Shown one piece after another: positions 59,041 through 64,000 of a stretch of 64,000 bases of DNA. The position numbers and the translations under genes are program-made. The notes under the pieces were generated by a model. That model was not told where the DNA came from. It saw only the letters and a program-made list of their open reading frames with translations, and ran no database searches. The DNA is from JBGSQR01 sp964509295 (GTDB lineage: Bacteria > Desulfobacterota > Desulfuromonadia > Geobacterales > Pseudopelobacteraceae): assembly GCA_964509295.1 (NCBI GenBank), contig CAZDWS010000002.1, forward strand, positions 186,001-250,000. Direction: 5' to 3'. How positions within the stretch are numbered: the stretch's first letter is position 1; every line of letters begins with the position of its first letter.

Positions 59041-59399
59041 GTTTGTTTCTCCCTCTTGAAGAATAAAATAATTGTTTTGACCATAAGGCGCGCGTATTGA
59101 AAGCCTTTGGCTGATTCAATTATCTGATGAAGTTTTATTATGCTCTCCTTAAAAAGCAGCAGGAGGCTATTTATAAGTTGTGCATGTTAATATGATCACG
59201 TCTTTGAAGCAAGTGAATTTACGTGTCTATCTGTAGTGGTTTTGATAAAAATAAGCCCTGGTCTGGGCCTTCGGCGCTGTACAAATCCACTGTTTTGAGG
59301 ACGGTGTTTCGGTCTGCTGTAAAAGCTTTTTTGTTCCATTTAAGGGCGCGTTCGTGCTAAAACTGTCCTGGAATCATTATTATATGGAGGTTTTAGTTC
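59041..59399. other. Divergent intergenic region, no gene seen
   Basis: This 359-bp gap separates the minus-strand ETF operon from the plus-strand gene at 59400, so it must hold both promoters. I found no clear consensus pair, sigma-54 site, riboswitch or terminator in it. The end near 59390 carries TGGAGG, the RBS of the next gene. Confidence 0.5.
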
Positions 59400-60728
59400 A
59401 TGACGGATTACAGGCCTATGGTGCAGTTGCCCGAGGCAGCGGGATATAAGGCAGGCGATGTTCTGGTGCTGGTGGGTGAGTTGTTTGGACGTGGTTATGC
59501 TAACGGTCTGGTAGAGGAAGCACACCGGATCGGTATGACTGTTATCGGTACTACGGTTGGCAGGCGCGATGCAGATGGTGCTTTGCGAAGTCTTACTGAA
59601 GAAGAGCTGGCTGAAGCTGAATCAATTCTAGGCGGCAAGATTATTAATGTGCCGCTGGAAGCCGGTATAGATATGATAGAGGTGGATGGCGAGCCGTCCA
59701 TTTCTGAGCAGATGAAACAGCTCAAGTTGGACGAGTGGGATAAAATCAGTTTTACTGATGAATACCTGGAAAAGGCCGTTGCCGCCGGTTGTGCCAGCTT
59801 CAGTCTTAATTTGAAGTCTTTTGTTAAAGAGCTGGAAGCGGTAGTGCCAGCTGGTGCAAATGTACTTGTTTCTCATGTCATGGCAGGCGGTTTTCCGCGT
59901 TCCAGGATATTCATGGTGCTGCTCAATCGTGTTTTCAAAGGTACCGGCGATAAATATCTGTCTTCCAGAGAGTTGTGGGAAAGTGGAATCGGGCGCATGT
60001 GTCAGGCCAGTTTCAATGTTGTAACCGCCGATACTTTCCGTTGTCTGTTGGAAGAAACTGCCGTCCTGCGGCAGCGGGTCTCGTCTGAAGGCGGTCAGGT
60101 GCGTTATACCTCCTACGGGTACCATGGCACCGGCGTTCTTTTGGGGGGTGAATACCGTTGGCAGTCTTATATTGCATATATGCCGGGCTGGGCAAAAATG
60201 CGTCTGGAAAATATCGCTGCTGAAGCCACAGCCAGCGGCATTTCTGCTACAGTTTTCAACTGTCCCGAGATACAGACAAATTCCAGTGTGCTCTTTCTGG
60301 GGGTGGAAATACCGCTTTACAGGCTACTGGCCGCCATCAGGGAAAAGGTCGGGGAAGAATGCTCCAGGCCGCTGTTTGAGCGTTGTCAGGCCATGTTGGC
60401 TGAGGGAGAGAATCTCGAAAACATGCTGGAAAAGGCCGAGGCTTACACCGTGTCTCCACTTATTTCAGGCATGCTTGATTTTGCCACCTGGCCGCAGCAT
60501 AACACGCAGGAACAGGCCGAGTTAATGCTGTCAGCCTCAGCAGAGCTGATGGCCATGCATGCCGACAGCAAACAGCTTGTCTGCGCAGAGTTGTCCAGAA
60601 TAGTCTTTATGTCCACCGGCAGATTGATTCTGCATGCATCATGGCAGCCGGAGGCACCGGTGCTCTGGTTGAATCACGATTTAATTGCCGACTTGCTGGC
60701 TGATCAGCGCGGCAGCGGGATACTCTAA
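59400..60728 (+). CDS. Rossmann-type protein, possibly FabMG-like enoyl reductase
   Basis: The 442-residue cytoplasmic protein starts with a nucleotide-binding-like segment (AGDVLVLVGELFGRGYANGL, then VEEAHRIGMTVIGTTVG). It contains ANVLVSHVMAGGFPRSRIFM and RYTSYGYHGTGVLLGGEYRW. I believe similar proteins in this lineage are listed as enoyl-ACP reductase FabMG family, a memory I could not check. It is divergent from the acyl-CoA dehydrogenase/ETF operon, and only the 359-bp gap separates them, which fits a linked acyl-chain metabolism role. RBS TGGAGG. No definite function assigned. Confidence 0.6.
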   Translation: MTDYRPMVQLPEAAGYKAGDVLVLVGELFGRGYANGLVEEAHRIGMTVIGTTVGRRDADGALRSLTEEELAEAESILGGKIINVPLEAGIDMIEVDGEPSISEQMKQLKLDEWDKISFTDEYLEKAVAAGCASFSLNLKSFVKELEAVVPAGANVLVSHVMAGGFPRSRIFMVLLNRVFKGTGDKYLSSRELWESGIGRMCQASFNVVTADTFRCLLEETAVLRQRVSSEGGQVRYTSYGYHGTGVLLGGEYRWQSYIAYMPGWAKMRLENIAAEATASGISATVFNCPEIQTNSSVLFLGVEIPLYRLLAAIREKVGEECSRPLFERCQAMLAEGENLENMLEKAEAYTVSPLISGMLDFATWPQHNTQEQAELMLSASAELMAMHADSKQLVCAELSRIVFMSTGRLILHASWQPEAPVLWLNHDLIADLLADQRGSGIL

Positions 60729-60758
60729 TTTAATAGGATAAAACCACCGAGGGGTTGT

Positions 60759-61502
60759 ATGAATATTTTATTCAGAAACTGTGTTGTTTTGATTTTTGCT
60801 GCTTTTGTTTTTCAGGGCTGTGCTACTGCACCGGTTAGAACTACCGCTGAAGAATTGATTGCCGATGCAGACAAGTTATACAGTGAAGGCAAATATGAAA
60901 GGGCTATCGAGCAGTGGAAGAAAGTTCGTGAAAAATATCCGCCTCCCGAAGTCTCTGCAAAAGTAGAGCTTGCCATCGCCGATACCTATTTTTTGAATAA
61001 GGAGTTCATTGAGTCAGCGGTTGAGTATGAAGGTTTCCGGAAACTTCATCCCAGGCATCAACGTGCAGGCTACGCTCTTTTTCGACAAGCTCTGAGTAAC
61101 TATAAACAGATAAAGGGAGTTGACACTGATCAGGTGCCGTTAAATAATTCCCTGCAGCTGTTTGAATCCTATCTGGCCCAGTATCCTGCTGGTGAGTTTA
61201 AGGCAGAAGTAATTGAAAAAATCAACGAATGTAAGGATAAGCAGGTACAGTACGAGCTTTATGTTGGTAAATTTTATCTGAGAACCGGAAAAGTTACTTC
61301 TGCTATCGGTCGTTTTGAATATGCATTAAAAATGTATCCGGAAAAAATCAGGCGTGCGGAAATCCTGTTTTATCTGGGCAAAGCCTATCGGGAAGCGGAT
61401 CAAAAAAACAAAGCTCTTGAAACCGAACGATCTCTGGTTAAAGAGTATCCGGAAAGTGAATATGCTAAAAAGACCGGTTTAGTATCGGAAAAGGGGCTGT
61501 AA
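60759..61502 (+). CDS. bamD: Outer membrane assembly lipoprotein BamD
   Basis: Part of the BAM complex that inserts beta-barrel proteins. The 247-residue protein has a lipobox (FQGC, Cys about 21) and TPR-like repeats (LIADADKLYSEGKYERAIEQ, then WKKVREKYPPPEVSAK; ESAVEYEGFRKLHPRH; LQLFESYLAQYPAGEFKAEV; RTGKVTSAIGRFEYALKMYP). This is the usual BamD size. RBS GAGGGG. The stop overlaps the plsY start, coupling the two. Confidence 0.88.
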   Translation: MNILFRNCVVLIFAAFVFQGCATAPVRTTAEELIADADKLYSEGKYERAIEQWKKVREKYPPPEVSAKVELAIADTYFLNKEFIESAVEYEGFRKLHPRHQRAGYALFRQALSNYKQIKGVDTDQVPLNNSLQLFESYLAQYPAGEFKAEVIEKINECKDKQVQYELYVGKFYLRTGKVTSAIGRFEYALKMYPEKIRRAEILFYLGKAYREADQKNKALETERSLVKEYPESEYAKKTGLVSEKGL

Positions 61503-62095
61503 TGGCCGAGTCCTATTTACTGGTTATTCTGCTTGCCGGTGCTTATCTGCTTGGTTCAATTCCGACCGGACTTCTTCTTGGTAAACTTGCCGGTATTGAT
61601 GTGCGCAAAGAAGGTAGCGGCAATATCGGGGCTACCAACCTTTACCGCACAGTTGGTCGCAAGGTGGGTATGCTGACTCTGGTCGGAGACTGTTTAAAGG
61701 GGATGGCCCCCGTACTCCTGGCAAAGCACTATGCACTACCGATAGAACATGTTGCCTGGATCGGATTGGCCGCCTTCTGCGGACATGTTTTTTCGTTGTT
61801 TTTGCGTTTCAAGGGGGGCAAGGGGGTGGCAACCGCTCTGGGGGTTTTTCTGGCACTCTCGCCTCTGGCCGTCTGTATTGTTCTGGGTGTGTTTATTGTC
61901 CTGATGCTGAAGTGGCGCTACGTATCACTTGGTTCTGTTGTTGCAGCAGCAGTAATGCCTGTGGCAATCATGCTGATGGGTAGTGATCGCTCGCTGGTCA
62001 TCGTTACAATGATCATTGCGGTGATTGTCATTGCCAAACATCATGAAAATATCAAGAGATTGCTGGCAGGAACGGAGAATAGATTCAAGGCTTAG
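61502..62095 (+). CDS. plsY: Glycerol-3-phosphate acyltransferase PlsY
   Basis: Transfers the acyl group from acyl-phosphate to glycerol-3-phosphate, the first step of phospholipid synthesis. The 197-residue inner-membrane protein has about five helices and the three PlsY motifs: LGSIPTGLLLGKLAGIDVRK, GSGNIGATNLYRTVGRKVG and LRFKGGKGVATALGVFL. Coupled to bamD. Confidence 0.95.
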   Translation: MAESYLLVILLAGAYLLGSIPTGLLLGKLAGIDVRKEGSGNIGATNLYRTVGRKVGMLTLVGDCLKGMAPVLLAKHYALPIEHVAWIGLAAFCGHVFSLFLRFKGGKGVATALGVFLALSPLAVCIVLGVFIVLMLKWRYVSLGSVVAAAVMPVAIMLMGSDRSLVIVTMIIAVIVIAKHHENIKRLLAGTENRFKA

Positions 62096-62140
62096 GTGGA
62101 AGCCGGGACTTGGAAACAGGGAATAGGGACTAGTAAAATC

Positions 62141-62168
62141 CTGAACCTTGAACCACGAACCATGAACC
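62141..62168. repeat. Heptamer repeat TTGAACC-type, four units
   Basis: CTGAACC, TTGAACC, ACGAACC and ATGAACC follow in order in the gap between convergent plsY and ubiE. It is the same family as 54065-54092. The preceding GGGACTTGGAAACAGGGAAT and AGGGACTAG also look repetitive. Confidence 0.75.
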
Positions 62169-62174
62169 GTTTTT

Positions 62175-62885
62175 CTACTTCTTTTCACCCACGTAGATGC
62201 TGGCGATACCGAAGGTCAGGGCATGGACCTTCACGTTACAAAAACCGGCCTCACGCATAAGTTGCGAAAACTCTTCTGTTGAGGGGAAGTTCAGTACTGA
62301 ATCAGTCAGGTATTTATAAGCGTTGTAGCGTGAAAAGAGACCGCCGACAAGCGGCAGTATGCGCATGAAGTATAATAAATAGATCTGCTTGATCAAAGGG
62401 GCGGTGGGGGTTGAAGGCTCCAGTATTATTAGGCGCCCGCCCGGTTTCAGTGTCCTGTGTAATTCAGTCAGCCCCAGTTTTCTGTCGACAACATTGCGGA
62501 TCCCGAAGGCGATTGTGGTTGAGTCAAATGTGTTGTCTGGAAAGGGGAGGTCCTCGCAGGGAGCGATTATAAAGTCAATCCGGTTGGCAAATGGAGTCGC
62601 AGCAACTTTTTCCCGTCCCAGATCAACCATCTCCTTGCAGAAATCGGCGCCGGTAACTTTTACAGATGGTGGTGTTAACCGTGCAATTTCCAGTGCAACA
62701 TCTCCTGTGCCGGTGGCGACATCAAGGATTCTTGAACCTTCACTGTACTTGATCATCTGCACGGCTGTTGTGCGCCAGTTTCTGTCGATGCCTAAGCTTA
62801 GCAGGCGGTTGAGAAAGTCGTAGCGAGGCGCAATTGCTCCGAACATCTGTTGATTTATTTTACCTTTATCCGAGAGCTTGAACAT
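62175..62885 (-). CDS. ubiE: Demethylmenaquinone / polyprenyl-benzoquinol methyltransferase
   Basis: SAM-dependent C-methylation in quinone biosynthesis; in an anaerobe of this type the product is menaquinone (MenG role). The 236-residue protein has FGAIAPRYDFLNRLLSLGID, ILDVATGTGDVALEIARLTP, FDSTTIAFGIRNVVDRKLGL and LKPGGRLIILEPSTP, all UbiE hallmarks. It is convergent with plsY and divergent from the cyclase gene at 63000. Confidence 0.95.
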   Translation of the reverse strand: MFKLSDKGKINQQMFGAIAPRYDFLNRLLSLGIDRNWRTTAVQMIKYSEGSRILDVATGTGDVALEIARLTPPSVKVTGADFCKEMVDLGREKVAATPFANRIDFIIAPCEDLPFPDNTFDSTTIAFGIRNVVDRKLGLTELHRTLKPGGRLIILEPSTPTAPLIKQIYLLYFMRILPLVGGLFSRYNAYKYLTDSVLNFPSTEEFSQLMREAGFCNVKVHALTFGIASIYVGEKK

Positions 62886-62999
62886 ATTTATTGTAACCTT
62901 TGTATTTTCTTTTTAACAATTCTGCCTTGTAACATACTTTTATGCAATATGACCAGTAAAAATGGGTCGGAAATATGATCGCAAGTTGAAGGAGTATTA

Positions 63000-64000
63000 G
63001 TGGTTCAGCCATTTATCCGAATCCAGGACGTTGCCGATATCCTGATCATGTCTTTTCTTGTGTACCAGCTTTACACCTGGTTCAGAAGTACCCGTGCCAT
63101 GCAGGTCCTGCTGGGACTGGGGGTAGTTACTTTAATCTATTTTGCGACCCGTTTTCTCGGTCTTTATATGACCAGCTGGATTCTGCAGGAGCTGGGAACT
63201 GTTCTGATTGTACTCGTAGTGGTTGTGTTTCAGTCGGAAATCCGCCAGGCCTTGTACCGATTCAGCCTGGTCAGACATCTGTTTTACAATCAGGATGGAC
63301 CCCGGGAAAGCAGATTTCAGGAAATTGCCGATACAGTTTTTTCAATGGCAGCCAAGAGAACCGGTGCCCTGTTAGTCTTTCAGCGCAGTGAGTCTCTGGC
63401 GGATTTGATGTTGAATGGAGTCCGTCTGGACTGTGAAGTGACACCGCAGATACTTGAATCCATCTTCAGTCCGGGAGCACCTTTACATGATGGTGCTTCT
63501 TTAATAAAAGATGGTCGAATTGTTGTGGCTTCATGTCATCTGCCGTTGTCCGTTAGTCCGGATTTACCGCAGTATCTCGGCACCAGGCATCGTGCAGCCA
63601 TGGGGCTCTCAGAACGTACCGACGCCATCGTGGTTGCTGTTTCAGAAGAGCGGGGTGTGGTGACCTTGGCTGCTGATGGTGTCATGACTGAGATAAATTC
63701 ACCAGCCGGTCTGGTATTAGCGTTGGAAGGTTTGATTAATCCTGCCACAGAGAAAAAAAGTAAGGGCTTGAAACAAATAGTGTTTAATGACCTTGTTACA
63801 AAAACGGCGGTTTTACTGCTTGTAATATCTTTCTGGGCATTGATCACATCACGCCAAGGTCAGATTACTACGGTCTCTGCGCCTGTCAGAATGCACGGCA
63901 TCCCGGAAGGGCTAGCACTGATAAAAGGAGTTCCCGATGAGGTAGAGGTGCAGTTGCGGTCCTATTCAATTTTGACGCCCATGCCTTCCAAGCTGGATCT
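63000..64000 (+). CDS. cdaA: CdaA-type diadenylate cyclase fused to YbbR-like region (3' end outside window)
   Basis: Makes c-di-AMP from two ATP. The frame runs open from GTG 63000 (AAGGAG upstream) to the window end, 333 codons and still open. Three N-terminal membrane helices precede the DAC domain (about 95-245) with the catalytic FSPGAPLHDGASLIKDGRIV and GTRHRAAMGLSERTD. A fourth membrane helix (about 265-285: TAVLLLVISFWALIT) follows, then VSAPVRMHGIPEGLALIKGV, a YbbR/CdaR-like start. In most bacteria cdaA and cdaR are separate genes. The full YbbR part is not visible here. Confidence 0.88.
   Translation, partial: MVQPFIRIQDVADILIMSFLVYQLYTWFRSTRAMQVLLGLGVVTLIYFATRFLGLYMTSWILQELGTVLIVLVVVVFQSEIRQALYRFSLVRHLFYNQDGPRESRFQEIADTVFSMAAKRTGALLVFQRSESLADLMLNGVRLDCEVTPQILESIFSPGAPLHDGASLIKDGRIVVASCHLPLSVSPDLPQYLGTRHRAAMGLSERTDAIVVAVSEERGVVTLAADGVMTEINSPAGLVLALEGLINPATEKKSKGLKQIVFNDLVTKTAVLLLVISFWALITSRQGQITTVSAPVRMHGIPEGLALIKGVPDEVEVQLRSYSILTPMPSKLD

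Overview
The window looks like a chromosomal segment of a Desulfuromonadia/Geobacteraceae-type bacterium. The evidence is an OmpB-like multicopper oxidase, a cytochrome c/solute-binding fusion, a GEMM-I riboswitch of the kind that senses cGAMP in Geobacter, biotin-dependent pyruvate carboxylase, a menaquinone-type methyltransferase, ETF/ETF-quinone oxidoreductase genes, and many exported proteins of unknown role. No rRNA, tRNA, prophage, insertion sequence or CRISPR array was seen. The genus assignment is inference from gene content only.

Layout. 1-5257: tail of an unknown gene, then an envelope-sensing operon (FecR-domain protein, OmpA-like lipoprotein, CHASE2 hybrid histidine kinase, DUF4197 protein). 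5258-9776: carbonic anhydrase and pyruvate carboxylase, a bicarbonate-supply and anaplerosis pair preceded by two PdhR/LldR-like palindromes. 10065-12361: a cysteine desulfidase-family protein and a DMT transporter. 12365-13188 (minus strand): two small exported proteins behind a GEMM-I riboswitch with its own promoter and terminator. 13581-17932: M48 protease, then an operon of a dockerin-like protein, an FKBP isomerase and a cytochrome/solute-binding fusion. 18044-21710: a sigma-54 promoter with an upstream dyad, the OmpB-like multicopper oxidase with a dockerin-like tail, and a lipoprotein that resembles a cohesin. 21900-25081: three exported proteins of unknown role. 25132-33618: SlyD-like isomerase, Cti-type fatty acid isomerase, a YgbA_NO/ferredoxin pair behind an HcpR-like site, MFS transporter, macrodomain protein, and a lipoprotein built of four 86-residue repeats. 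33727-36221: murein endopeptidase and two adjacent toxin-antitoxin modules (HigBA-like and RES-Xre).

36438-45734: ABC-F protein, Bcp peroxidase, YceI, HPRT, PrmC, cyclophilin, and a redox-repair operon (MsrA, MsrB, MerA-like flavoprotein, TVP38 protein, CMD protein). 45741-48850: a ZraP/CpxP-like protein, a PepSY-like protein and an OmpR/EnvZ-type two-component system behind three 10-bp direct repeats. 48943-52906: cyclophilin, ComF, Rrf2 regulator, GNAT, YbaK and HypE.

52943-59040 (minus strand): an operon of a long acyl-CoA dehydrogenase, an ETF-quinone oxidoreductase-like flavoprotein with two C-terminal Fe-S motifs, EtfB and a strongly divergent EtfA. Its intergenic gaps hold telomere-like hexamer inverted repeats and heptamer repeats. 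A Rossmann-type protein of uncertain function is divergently transcribed. 60759-64000: BamD, PlsY, UbiE/MenG, and the start of a protein that fuses a CdaA-type diadenylate cyclase to a YbbR-like region.

Taken together, the window joins extracellular and envelope electron-transfer machinery, nucleotide second-messenger signalling (the riboswitch and CdaA), protein and lipid repair, and a possible acyl-CoA-to-quinone electron pathway. The best candidates for something undescribed are the divergent ETF module, the riboswitch-controlled small-protein pair, and the dockerin/cohesin multicopper oxidase pair.
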